Below are positions 23,366 to 34,321 of a stretch of DNA of 64,000 nucleotides, one piece after another (position 1 is the stretch's first letter; every line of letters starts with the position of its first letter). The position numbers were made by a program, and so were the translations under genes. Source of the DNA: Membranipora membranacea (taxonomy: Eukaryota; Bryozoa; Gymnolaemata; Cheilostomatida; Membraniporidae); the NCBI GenBank assembly GCA_914767715.1, contig OU612066.1, forward strand, positions 20,434,283 through 20,498,282, written 5' to 3'. A model generated the notes under the pieces. It was not told the DNA's origin. It did no database searches and saw only the letters and a list, made by a program, of their open reading frames with translations.

Positions 23366-26300
23366 TCAAGCCTTTGGCCTTCTGTGATGAGCGGCAGGCA
23401 CACGAGGAGGGGCGGCAGGTGCTGCAGGTGTTCTCTCTGTGACAACTGATCTTGTTGGTTGGATAGCAGGTGCTCTAAACACTTTCACTGGAGACCTTGT
23501 AGGATCCACAACTAGTCTGTTGACGGGTAGCATCGGAGGATCAACAGCAGGTCTGTTAACTGCTCCCCAGGTTGGATAAATCGCAGGTAGAAGGTCACGG
23601 ATAACAGGGAATGTTGTACAGGGAGTAGCCTCAGTGGTACTTGAGGGAGCAGCTGAAGTTTGCTGGAACAAAGAATAAGTGATACAACAAGTGTTTTAAA
23701 AGTATTGGCTGAAACTAGTGATTATCTCCTCCTGCCTAAACTTTGAACTTCAATTTTGAGACATGTATTTCTCCTTGATGAATGAAGCTCATATATTCTT
23801 TGTAGCAATATAAACCTAATGAGCGTTCTCTATGGAAGTGAAATGTAGTGAAAGTGATCTAACCATTGACGATTCATTGGAATCACATATTAGTGGAGAG
23901 ATAAAAATATTTTCCAAATCTTGCAATTAAAAATCTATGTGTTACTTCAGTTTTTTGGTTTTGAGTCATAGCGGGAAAAGTATATTCTTGGATTGTGACT
24001 TGCTAGCGCTTCTCGGCCTATTGGCTAAGATCAAAGTGTCATGGCCAATGGCCGATTAGTGCCTGTTTCAGTTTCTGGCAGCTTGCTGCACACTCACGAT
24101 TAGGAGGTCCACCATGGCCTCACCTAGGATGCATTCTAGTTTACTAGGATGTATCACACTTCAGTACGAGGACTCCGGGCAACTTGCGTCCCTCTTTAGG
24201 GGCAGCCCACCCTCTGTTTTGTCATAAACAGGGGCATAGCGGGAAAAGTGAACAATAGTTATGAGAGATGTTCAGACATGGGTTGAGCAACCATCTGAAT
24301 ATTCATCGACGTAAGTACCACCACAAGCTCTAATAGCTTCTCTTTCTGTATATGTTACATCAGCTTAAGAATCAACTACCTGATAAACTTGGACCAGCAA
24401 CACCCGCCAAACATTACACCAGAGAGAAGATTGGTAAGTTACATTGGCACAAGCATGAGTTGACAGGACCTAATTAGTAACAAAGATGCTAATTGTTAAA
24501 TTAGTTATTAGTTAAAAAAAAGGGCAATACATACATCATAAGCTGTGCAGAAATTACAGGTTTTCATGCAGTTTGTCTTGAGGAAGTACATCCATTGATC
24601 ATCTGTAGTTGTACATTTAGATGTCCATATTGCACAGTCTGGGCGTTCATCCTTACAATTTGAAATTGTAGTTGTCTCAGTGTCTACAAAGAGGAAAAAA
24701 GAAATAGTCTTCATTAGTAGGGGCCTTAAAAGCACAACTTTTGACACAGAAGAGCAAATCTACCGATATATTTAAAGAGGTTGGCATTTGAATGTATCTG
24801 GGTGTATGAAAGCAGATGGAGTGGTGGTGGGTCAATCAAGAGGTCCTGTGTTCGATTCCCAGCTGATCAAGATGGTGTCAGGAATAGCATCCGACCTCAA
24901 ATGCTCCTGTGCTCCATCAGGATCCAGTCCGTAGACCCATACTGATACCAGAACATAAAAACCAAGCAACTCAAGGTTCCTCACCGTATCCCAGGGTATG
25001 GAGACTATAAACGGACGTGAGTTTTTCTATGAAAGCAGATGTGCTTGCACAAGACAGAGGAATCAGCGAAAACTGATGACGCTGATATTAGTAAGGACAG
25101 ATATTCACAGAAACACAGAAGGGATAGAGATTGTTCTGGCTCTTGGCTGCAAGTGAGAGTGTGGTCGTTCAAATATCAAAATTGCCCTTTGTTTGTTAAT
25201 GTCATCAACTATTCATTTGCAAATGCTTGATATTCCAATTTTTGATATTCCCAATCATGATTTTCCCAGCTCTATGTGGAAAATGGTCAATGGCACCAGA
25301 CAAGGCTCCGATTGCCTGTTGTACACTTCTCTTCAACTAGAATGTACTCACTTTTGCAAGCGTTACAGCTATGAGGACACTTGTTTCTAAAGTAAGTCAT
25401 ATATTTGCCGGTGCATTCTCCTGATGCAGCCTGCTGTGGACAAGTACTGCTCATGTCTTCACACTTTGGTGAAGCTGATATAACCTAATTAAGAGGAATA
25501 GAAAGTCATTGATGAATGCTACAAAATCTGTTCTGATGTTGGTCGAGCCCCAAAACTAATTTTCTTTTGATTATCCATACCATGAAAAATATTTCTCTTC
25601 TTTGATTGCAATCAACATGTTTTGTGTTAATATTCTACGCTATTGATTGTGTAAATAGATTCAATGTGTTTGATGACGAAAAAAATTTGGTGAGTATTAT
25701 TTACATTATCGGGTCCACAGAGGTTACAGCTTTTCTCACAGTTCATCTGCACATAGCTGTCGGTTGAGCAGTGTGACGTCCAGTAAGGACAGCTACTGTC
25801 CTTATCCTGGCACTCGGACACTTCTGCAGCAGGTTTACATATACCACAGGACAGCTGACAGTTTGATGACGTATAAGATGAACTTCTGGTGCAATCACCT
25901 TTCAATGCCCAGTATGGGCAGAACTTGCTGTTATCTTGACAGTTGGTCATTTCTTGGTTGGATTTGGTCCTTCTGGCAGTTGTCGGTATGGTTGCTACAA
26001 ATGAGTGAAAAATGATTACAGCTTGTTGAACCTGCTAAATTTGATTTACAGGGTTAGGTGAATATTGTTGTATCAATTTTGATATAAGTACACTTACAAT
26101 TACATGTTCTGCAGGTAACTGGACAGTAAGCCCTCAATTCCTTTTCAGGGCAACTTCCACCTGCAACAATCTGAGGGCAGTATCTGTTCTGATCTTCACA
26201 AGTAGGCTTGTATTGTAACTCACCATCTGAAAAATTATGGTTTGTAACAAAATCACTAGTAGAAAAAACTTTTCATCAATATTATATAATAAATTTAATG

Positions 26301-26809
26301 TCGGCAACAACTCATCATCTCTTAACTTTCCATTAATGTTGTTGATACATTCAAAAGCTAAAAATTTGCAATAATTTATTTTACTTTGTTCGACATTACA
26401 GTGCTGTCTGTTAAGTCACATAAGTTCGATATAGTCTTTATCGACAACAAAATTCCCCAACCATAATGTGTTTTATTTTCTACATACTCTGCAACTGCAA
26501 CAAATTGTATTGTGAAAATGAGTAATTCATTCAGTGCTATTCAGTGCCATTCATCCAAATACTATCACGAGTCAGGGAATACCAGTAGCGTTATAATAAA
26601 TGAGCTCACTCACTTCTCACTTGATGGCAAGACAACTTGCATGCAGTGTCCATCAGCCAGGCTTTATGACTGCTTGTGCAGAGTCCATAGTAGGCCAGGT
26701 GGGGGCATTGAGAATCCATGTCCATAAGACTCCGTTCTGGTGACATTGCATCAGTGAGGCAGCACCATAGTGCCATCACACACAATGTCTTAATTATTGA
26801 CGGATACAT
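23366..26809 (-). CDS. Secreted six-ShK-module protein, copy A
   Basis: Six coding exons (26809-26614, 26226-26098, 25994-25705, 25484-25352, 24683-24535, 23662-23366) join without a break to 397 residues. Residues 1-21 are a signal peptide (MYPSIIKTLCVMALWCCLTD). About 28-65 is a partial ShK-like module without Cys1 and Cys6. Five complete six-cysteine ShK modules follow: one in exon 2 (about 74-108), two in exon 3, one in exon 4 and one in exon 5. The last 98 residues are a Thr/Pro/Val-rich low-complexity tail starting QTSAAPSSTTEATP. No protease domain. ShK modules are compact disulfide domains, best known in sea-anemone potassium-channel peptides but also widespread as extracellular adapter domains in enzymes, so a toxin role cannot be assumed. 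The coding exon is preceded by an acceptor at 26831-26832 and a non-coding first exon near 27.1 kb. Confidence 0.85.
23981..24234 (+). mobile_element. U2-snRNA-headed SINE-like insertion with 14-bp target duplication
   Basis: CATAGCGGGAAAAG flanks the insert perfectly (23967-23980 and 24235-24248). The sister copy B has the uninterrupted site (about 34884-34897, running straight into GTGAACAATAG). Inside, 24005-24039 matches the highly conserved 5' end of U2 snRNA (GCTTCTCGGCCTATTGGCTA, then AGATCAAAGTGT). The remaining ~195 bases are unrelated to U2, so this is not a U2 gene. About 24 bases precede the U2 match. SINEs with snRNA-derived heads are described in other animals. Inserted in intron 5 of multi-ShK gene A. 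Confidence 0.75.
24819..25027 (+). mobile_element. tRNA-derived SINE with 14-bp target duplication (copy in unit A)
   Basis: TATGAAAGCAGATG occurs directly on both sides (24805-24818 and 25028-25041). A B-box GTGTTCGATTCCC lies about 35 bases from the left end. The same element with the same flanks is in unit B (35485-35695), so it was inserted before that duplication. It lies in intron 4 of multi-ShK gene A. Confidence 0.8.
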
Positions 26810-27107
26810 TTCTTGTGTTTGAACAATGAAGCTGCAGATTTCTAACCAAAGACATGAAAGAGTTCATTATAATGTAGAGCAGAAATTGAACAATAGAAAA
26901 AAAAAGAATTTTAAGCCAGTGCTTAGGGTGGACAGAAAAAATTTGGCTGACCACAGAATTTCAATTTGCAACAACAACGTTTTCAATAAAACCTTATATA
27001 AGATATAAAAAGTTATTATAAAATTTGAGTTCCTGAATGTTAACTCATACTTGGAATGAATTACAGTTTTTTCAGATATTCTGAAATGATAGATCAGTGC
27101 ATGTTAC

Positions 27108-27148
27108 CTGTGAATTGTTTGTTGGGTTGAGAAGCTGAAAATGTGTGC
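27108..27148 (-). other. Probable 5' non-coding first exon, gene A
   Basis: A donor (CAG|GTAACA, exon end 27108) lies downstream of a TATA box on the minus strand. The next acceptor is CTGCAG at 26832-26834, 22 bases before the ATG. The start of transcription near 27148 is inferred from TATA spacing. Copy B keeps the same arrangement (donor CAG|GTAGTG at 38098). Confidence 0.6.
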
Positions 27149-27169
27149 TAGCTTGCTGCTCTCTCTCTT

Positions 27170-27180
27170 GTTTTATACCT
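27170..27180 (-). promoter_or_regulatory. TATA box of multi-ShK gene A
   Basis: Minus-strand GGTATAAAAC, followed by a GA-rich run and the non-coding exon. The same box and surroundings are kept upstream of copy B (38161-38170) and copy C (about 48122-48131). Confidence 0.65.
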
Positions 27181-27470
27181 CTCAAGCCTCAAACAAAAAT
27201 AGTTGAAACAGATGTGAAATTTCATCACAATATTTATCTGAACCTTGGCAAGGTCGGATAAACAGACCTAAAATATGGACAAACAAGTCGAAATTCAAAT
27301 ATCTGCGTTATTTCACAGTCATCAATTCACATCTGCCTAATGCTGGTTGTTTAACAAATATTACGCATGAAAGGTTGGGTTTTATCAGCTAGAGCATTAA
27401 ATATCTGCTGTCCAATAAGGAAGGAATTTGAGACACATGCAAGCAATGATATAAAGCTGAGCTCACACTC

Positions 27471-27898
27471 GATTTTGAAATCCTAAACAGAAGAGCTTTT
27501 CCCATGTGCTGTTGTCATGAAAAAGGCTACTTCTGGGTGGAGATGAATTATCTCATGTTATGTTTATTTGTAAACATATGTATCGTTTGCGTCAACAGTG
27601 ATAAAATCTCCTCGATTTTGAAATCCTAAACAGAAGAGAATTTCCCATGTGCTGTTGTCATGAAAAAGGCTACTTCTGGGTGGAGATGAATTATCTCATG
27701 TTATGTTTATTTGTAAACATATGTATCGTTTGCGTCAACAGTGATAAAATCTCCTCGATTTTGAAATCCTAAACAGAAGAGAATTTCCCATGTGCTGTTG
27801 TCATGAAAAAGGCTACTTCTGGGTGGAGATGAATTATCTCATGTTATGTTTATTTGTAAACATATGTATCGTTTGCGTCAACAGTGATAAAATTTGAA
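27471..27898. repeat. 143-bp tandem repeat, three units, upstream of gene A
   Basis: Units start at 27471, 27614 and 27757 and are almost identical. Each begins GATTTTGAAATCC and holds a palindrome-like TTTATTTGTAAACA with a forkhead-type GTAAACA core. The array begins about 300 bases upstream of the TATA box. Unit B has two units and copy C has one, so the number varies by copy. Confidence 0.9.
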
Positions 27899-28196
27899 TG
27901 CAGAGGACACTTTTTCAAACTAAAAAGTGCTCTGGTTAAAATAGTTAAATAAAAAACGCAAAATATCTAGTTTTATCTACCTTTCAACGGTCTAAAACCT
28001 GTATGGCACTGAGAGGATCTCCTGGTTATATTGAAAATAATTATTGAATATAGAGGGTGATGACCACCTTTAGCAAACCTTTTTATTTAAAAAGAGTCAT
28101 GGATTGGGTTAAAATCAAAATCACTAATGGGGTGCTTTAACAGTGACAATAGATTATCAACAAATTATTACAAAAGTTTTAATACTAAGTTTGATA

Positions 28197-28381
28197 GAAG
28201 CAGTGAGGAGTGGATCAAACATCACTCACTCATATCTACCATCAGTCTACCATCAATCAGTCAGGCTCCATCTGCCTGGTATCTCTTCATTACCGATCAC
28301 CAGAAGGGGGAGCTGGAAAAGCAAAGCGACTTGCGCTCCAAATCATTTACAGCGATTAGAAGCGCTACAGTGCTCGACTAG
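28197..28381 (+). mobile_element. LINE reverse-transcriptase C-terminal fragment (unit A)
   Basis: A short frame reads HHSLISTISLPSISQAP then AWYLF and LEK, like the C-terminal thumb region of non-LTR reverse transcriptases. Longer relatives at 39.1-39.4 and 48.9-49.3 kb extend it toward the N-terminus. It is a degraded fragment. Confidence 0.5.
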
Positions 28382-28482
28382 CAGCTGCCAATATTAGCAC
28401 ATTATCGGATCAAGTACACTAGAAACATGAAAAATGCTTCAGGTATACTTAATGGGGCACAGACTATTAGAAAGAGCTGTCT

Positions 28483-28805
28483 GGAGTCAGAAGCGGTCTG
28501 ACAGTTAAGGGTGCGGACTTGTGATCTGAGCGGTCCAGGTTCAATTCACTATACCGGCAGTCATTCTCGATTTGGTACTTTTGCGCCATTCATCGTAGCC
28601 AGGTCCATCCAGAACAGGACTAAAAATACCGAAGGACCACTGTGTGTTCACACACCACGCATGCAATAAAAAGATCCCCCTCTTCGATAAAAATTGTAGC
28701 CAGAATTCCGGTGGGCACAGGAATAGGGTGCGACCTATGTACCATTGGTCCCTGTACCTGTGCTCTAGAGTGGATAACACTCTCTGCAATGAAAACTTAG
28801 ACTTG
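28483..28805 (+). mobile_element. tRNA-derived SINE, 323 bp (unit A), absent from copy C
   Basis: The near-repeat GAGCTGTCT (28474-28482) / GAGCCGTCT (28806-28814) flanks the insert. The head carries a B-box CCAGGTTCAATTC (28535-28547). Copy C has one uninterrupted GAGCCGTCT (49376-49384). Unit B has the same element at 39517-39839. Confidence 0.8.
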
Positions 28806-29011
28806 GAGCCGTCTTACGACCAAAACCAACCAAAGAATTACCAAGCCATACCCTTGAACCCAATTCACATCTAGTCAGTCAAGTTACAATTATTAATTGA
28901 TTTTATTTTGTTGATTTTTCTTTTATTTTTACCTTACTCAATATAATATTAGGGGTTCTTTTTAGCGATATTATGCACCTAGTGAGATTTTTAATCCATG
29001 TACACATCTCT

Positions 29012-29035
29012 GGAGAGAGAGAGAGAGAGAGAGAG
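29012..29035. repeat. GA microsatellite (short, unit A)
   Basis: A (GA)12 run. The matching site in unit B is about 66 bases long (40045-40110), and copy C lacks the run. Confidence 0.9.
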
Positions 29036-30110
29036 TATCAAAATTAAACAAACAAATATGTTTCCAGTTTGAACAACAACTGTTGTTGCACAGCAGTGTG
29101 AAACAGCCAATCTATAATTTATAAGTTGGGTCTACTCAAGAAATGGTGAGATAAATGTATGTTTTGCAATAATCAACTTTCAAGACACCCGGCATATCTG
29201 TATATTGTTTGTTGTTCAGCTCATCAGTCTATCGACCGAATGGATGGGTGGTTGACGTCAGAGGTGTGCAGCAGTCATAATAATTTCTTGTATTTTCTAT
29301 TTCTATCTTTGTATATTGTGTGACAAAATTTGACATACATTGTCGCCTGGTGCATGTGATTGACCAATGAGGGAGTTCATTGGTTTGACTGACTTCCACT
29401 GAAAAAAACATGTCTTCAATTCTTGTTGAAAATTATTGGATCACTATTGGGTCTAGAGCAGCTCACCGAAGAAAACTCTAAGGGGTTCATGATATGTAAT
29501 GATCATCAATCCTACAGCTGTCTTAGCAATGTCTTGTAAATTTCGTAAATAGATTTAAAATTAATTTTCTCCTGTCGATGCCTCAAAAGTTACTCTGAAA
29601 TGACAATGCTCTGACAAAGTGAATAAAGAAAAAGGATCTTGTAACATGTCAAGCAGCCAGATCTTATTATTTGTTTATACTTCCCGCTGGCTTTAGATAA
29701 AAAGTTCCTATCTCCTTCCACATACAAAGGCAAATATTATAAGGTTGAAACATAGGATCAAACAAAGGATAGAGCAGCATCCGAGCAAAATTTGCCTTTA
29801 AAATTCAGGAAGTGAATTTTTTTGAATTTCTCAAAACCGTAACTCTAATTCCATGTACCTCTCATTTGAACCTGTGTTCTGCAAGTAGATGATGTTACTA
29901 GAAGGTCAATGGTACTAATTGCTGTGATGGGAAGAGATTAAATATTAAAATAGAAATAGATAAAAATATCTGCTCAAATTATAGCTTGTGTCTATATTAT
30001 GCAATTCTAACAGCTAATGGAAACAAACCATTGCTGAATGTGGTTAGCATTTTGTTACTTAATTCAATAGGTTTATGTGCAACTTAAGAGTACTGCATGT
30101 AGGTGCTTTG
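29036..30110. other. Non-coding spacer upstream of the LINE (unit A)
   Basis: No supported gene. The sequence is conserved in unit B (40111-41187) and partly in copy C (49.6-50.95 kb), which shows only common descent by duplication. Confidence 0.5.
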
Positions 30111-32780
30111 AGTAGCAATAATTACCTCATAATACCAAAGGTTGTCTGTGCCAATCTGAGGTCTATAACTAAGGCCAAACATGCGGAACTGCTACAACAA
30201 TCAGGTGATTACGACTTGATTATGATTAGCGAATCCTGGCTCAAACCACACAAGAGAAATGCATTTAACATCCCAGGTTTTAAACTCCTAACAGGAGACA
30301 GAACAACCAAGCGGGCTGGTGTTGTCTGCATGTGTATCCGCGACACACTATCCACCACTGTCGTGGACACATACACCACAAGATGTCTCAACTATGTGGG
30401 TCGCATTACAACAACCAAAGCAACCTACAATAATATATGTCAGCATATACCATCCGCCTGGCTTGAAGCGAGCTGTATGTGATAATACCATCAACCATGT
30501 AGTGATTACTGTGAGCCAGTTATATCGCCGCTGCCCTGCATCTAAATTTGTAATATACGGGATTTAAATGACCTACAGATGACCTGTGTGTCTGACGTAC
30601 TGCTACTAAAACAAATAGTCCAATTTCCAACTAGGGGAAATAACATGTTGGACTTAGTGTTTACCGATATAGATTGGTACACAATAAAGCCTGAGCTACG
30701 TTGTCAGAAAAGTGCTTCTATTGGAAGAAGTGATCACTGTTCTATTATCTTGTCATCAACCAGTCAAGGGCACAATAAATACATCACTGTAAACAAGCGT
30801 ATAATCAGAGGCTGCCAAAATAAACATCTCCAAAGACCTCTTTAGCCAGTCGGGGGATTGTGTGCTAGCAGCCAATGATCCCGATGGTAAAGCCGAAAGA
30901 TTCCAGACTACAATGTCAGCTATAATCGATAAACACTGCCCAATTAGAATAGTCAGAACACCTGTGGGTAAACCACCAGAAACCACCCTTCTATTCACCA
31001 AGCTGAAAAATGCCAAGCGGAGAGCCTACGCTAAGGATAAAATGGGAAGTGCTTGGAAATTTCTGGACGGGATTCTATGCAAGAAAATTGCTGAACTCCA
31101 GGCAAACAAAGCTGAGAGCCAAGTCAACAACACAATAAGTGGCACACGCAGGTGGTGGAAAAATGTGAAAACCATCACTGGTGAGCAACAGCGGAATACA
31201 CCATCAACGTACATTCATCTCAATGACACATGGTTAAACCCGAAAGAATTCTGCACCAGTCTGAATGAGCACTACGTCTCAATAGGAGGCGACCCCGACA
31301 TAGTTATTCCAGATATTCAAGATCATCTGCAGCAACTACTACTGTAAATGTATGGGATGTTATGCACGTGCTCAAGAAGATTAACACCTACAAATCCACA
31401 CACTTTGAGGACTACCCGAGCTGGATGAGCAAAAATAATGCAGAGATCATTGCTGAGCCGGTATGTGATATCATCCTAGAATCTCTGGAATTTATCCTAG
31501 GATTTGGAATAAGGCAGAAATAGCTCCGCTTCCTAAAGTAGCAAGCCCGAAAGAATGCAAAGACTTTAGACCTATCTCTTTACTATATCACATGAGTAAA
31601 GTAACAGAGCCGCTCATGAACAGAGAACTAAAAAGGTTTATCCCAGAAGAACATCAGCAATATGCCTACACCACGAACATTGGAACAACTGATGCATTAG
31701 TAAAAGTGATCACTGATCAGCAGCAAACATTAGCAAAGATCATCAGCAATACGCCTACACCAAGAACATTGGATCAACTGATGCATTAGTAAAAGTGATC
31801 ACTGATCAGCAGCAATCATTAGCAAAGATCATCAGCAATACGCCTACCCCAAGAACATAGGAGCAACTGATGCATTAGTGAAAGTGATCACTGATGTTGC
31901 ATCTGCACTAGATGATAAATCTGCCTAAGGTGTACAAGCGCTATACCTAGATTTTAGCAAGGCGTTCCATTTGATGAGGGGTGATATTCTAGCTGAAAAA
32001 ACTTATGCAGCTCAATGATCCTCACACACTTGTCAGACTAATATTGAGCATTCTGAGCAATCACAGCCAGTGTGTGAAGGTGCCTGGCCGGCAGTCACTA
32101 CCACTAAGTCCAAAACTAGGTGTGCCTCAGGGTACGGTCAGTGGCCCTACATTGTGGAATGTGTATGTCAGCGACCTGAAACCATCAAGAAATACTATAA
32201 AATACGCTGATGACACAACCTTATATGACACTATATACAAGAAAGATGTCACAATCACTGATCAATGTGGCAGAAAAAAAGTGATATCTCTCCCCGAGAA
32301 CACCATGCAGTCTGCAGCTAACGAATCGTGTGGTTGGAGTGAAAATAATCACCAGAGATTGAATGCAGCTAACACCCAACACATGCTGTTCACTCTGTAA
32401 CTCGATGTTTCACTTTCAACACCGATCATCGTGAATAACGAGGTTATCGAGCAAACATCATCAGCTAAATTACTGTGTGTTAAACTAGATAACCACCATC
32501 ACTTCACCGAACATGTCGATTCAAGTATTGAAAAGAGTAGAGCAGCAGTTTATGGGTTATTAACATTCAGTAAATTTTTTTCTGACAAGAATTTTACCTA
32601 TTTCAACATATAAATGCCCAGCGTGGTTCACATACACCACCCAGACTGCAAAGGATCGACTAGAACGCCACCAAAGATTTGAGATTGAGAGAAACCCATC
32701 CCACCGACTGAACAGTCTTATACCACCTCGACAATCTCTCAATCGAAGACATGAAAAAAATTTATATTATTATATTATAC
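30111..32780 (+). mobile_element. Degenerate LINE (non-LTR retrotransposon), unit A
   Basis: The endonuclease part (about 30.2-30.85 kb) shows MISESW and RSDH motifs. The GDSND motif is disrupted here but seen in unit B. The reverse-transcriptase part (about 31.6-32.4 kb) shows LDFSKAF, GVPQGT and YADD. Frames are broken by stops and frameshifts, so it is inactive. Gene order and motifs fit the CR1/L2/Jockey group; the exact clade is not assignable by eye. The 5' end is truncated near 30.11 kb and the 3' end is an ATT-rich tail. About 110 bases of C-terminal coding sequence present in unit B are missing here. Copy C carries what looks like the empty site (about 50950-50970). Confidence 0.8.
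31652..31900 (+). repeat. 89-bp tandem repeat inside the LINE reverse transcriptase
   Basis: Units begin CATCAGCAAT at 31652, 31741 and 31830, giving about 2.8 units. As 89 is not a multiple of three, each unit shifts the frame. The array lies just before the LDFSKAF motif. Unit B carries the same array. Confidence 0.85.
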
Positions 32781-33059
32781 TTTGCCTCTCAAGGTTTTCC
32801 TACTTGGTGAATCAGTGTAATGTGTAGTCAATAATTTGAAGGATGTTGGGATGAGTGACTTTTTACCCACTTCTCATGAGAAGGGTTCCAACCTATGGCC
32901 ACTAGTACCTCAATTATTTTGATCTGACAACTGACAAGGGAGGGTGGGACCACCATCCTTGATCTGACAAATTATCTCACTGTAACTATCGTTAGTTGTC
33001 TCCTTTTGTAACAGTGGGTGAAAACTCAAATTGCCTCCGTATAACTGTCCCTCTTGCAG

Positions 33060-33304
33060 ACTGGAGAGATGATTGCCAATGGATAGGATTACGTTATATG
33101 AGCGGAGGATGGTACTGGACAGGAAGGGATACGAATGCTGCTTTTAACAGAAGTCTTTGGTATACAGGAGAACCCGAAGAGAACCATCAGCAGTCATGTG
33201 GATGTATTTGCATGTATGTTAATGACAGAGAGAAAATACTCGACTGTCCGTGTATGATGACTCAACTTTACTCTATATGTGAGAGGTCTATCAAGGTTCA
33301 GTAA
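33060..33304 (+). CDS. Orphan copy of the last lectin exon
   Basis: This copies exon 6 of the lectin gene (21744-21988) in the same length of 245 bases, with TTGCAG acceptor and TAA stop kept. I see two base differences: one silent, and one changing SIKIQ to SIKVQ. Exons 1-5 were not duplicated. It could be an alternative last exon for the lectin gene, spliced from 21338 over about 11.7 kb, or a dead fragment. Its intact frame may reflect only recent duplication. Confidence 0.6.
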
Positions 33305-33624
33305 ATAGCTTCATCCACCGAATTAAATTCTTCTCATAGAATGGAAATAGTATCAAAGAGTTATACAGTTAGAACACTCAACACAGGAACTCATCTGACT
33401 TAGATCTGATTGGCTGTCCCTACTACCATGAAAAATATAGCCTGGGAAGTTGTCTTGTTTACCAAACTGCAAACAGTAACGATATGCCTACATTGTTGAT
33501 GATTTGGGTATTTCTAGATTGTTACTAGGGACTAGAAATTTTTGCAATCCCTTTGTTTGTCGAAAGAAAGCTAATGATGCTATTCCAGATATGGAATTCA
33601 ATTGCTATAATCAGATGAAGCCAA

Positions 33625-33686
33625 TGTGTTGGCTCTGAACTGATTGGCTGTTGGGTGGGAAAGCCATTCAGTTCAGAGCCAACACA
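33625..33686. repeat. 19-bp perfect inverted repeat
   Basis: Arms at 33625-33643 and 33668-33686 (TGTGTTGGCTCTGAACTGA and its complement) with a 24-base loop. The unit A counterpart (about 22.3-22.73 kb) holds about 360 extra bases between related arms, so unit B may have an internal deletion. Confidence 0.8.
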
Positions 33687-34321
33687 TGGCTACATCATCA
33701 TTATTGTAACCTTGTAAGACCAATACATACAAATGGTTTGAAATTAAAAGAAAATGTTATTGTTATTGTTGCGGTATTCCTTGTTGCTTATTTTGCACAG
33801 GCCTAGGCCCTGTTTTAATTGTTCACAGTCTATTATCATTGTGGATAAGAACAACAGCTGGGAGCTTGAATGTGAACAAGCAAGCCCAACAATTACAAAT
33901 ATATTGTCATAGCAAACAACTCGATTGGCATAGCTATTCTGCACATATGCTGCTGATTATTCACAGTTATTGTTCATTGGATGGTTTCAAAACGTTCTAT
34001 GCATAGCCCAATCAATTTCGCAAAGAGCACAAATTCCAACACGAATGATTTGTGAATCAATAATTTTCAATCAGCTGTATTTTTTTAACGTATCATATAT
34101 CTTAAATCGTATATCATATATCGTATAATATATAAGTACCATTCAATAAAGCTAATTGTAGTTAAACCGCAAGTTTTTTTGGCATGTAACCATATGGCTA
34201 AGCAGTAAAAAATTTGTAAAAATTATTTCAATGTAAAAAAGTATATACTCAACGGGATTGTGTAGCACTGGGGCTATCCGCATCTGCAAAATTGTAGATG
34301 AGGGTTCAGTTTCATATGAAT

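Larger units (their letters stand above)
21688..33038. repeat. Tandem segmental duplication, unit A (~11.3 kb)
   Basis: The DNA from here to about 33038 is repeated from about 33037 to 44016 with high identity. It contains the last lectin exon, the multi-ShK gene A, several SINEs and a LINE. At the junction the end of unit A (GCCTCC at 33033-33038) runs into intron sequence matching 21688 onward, with about 35 bases missing upstream of the lectin exon. Coordinates come from visual alignment and may be off by a few bases. Confidence 0.8.

Noticed and set aside
24005-24039. A functional U2 snRNA gene
   Set aside because: Only the first ~35 bases match U2. The branch-site region, Sm site and 3' stem-loops do not follow, and the whole insert is bounded by target duplications absent from the sister copy.
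28541-28874. Open frames on both strands at 28.5-28.9 kb and the copies at 39.6-39.9 kb
   Set aside because: They lie inside or across a tRNA-derived SINE and are incidental.
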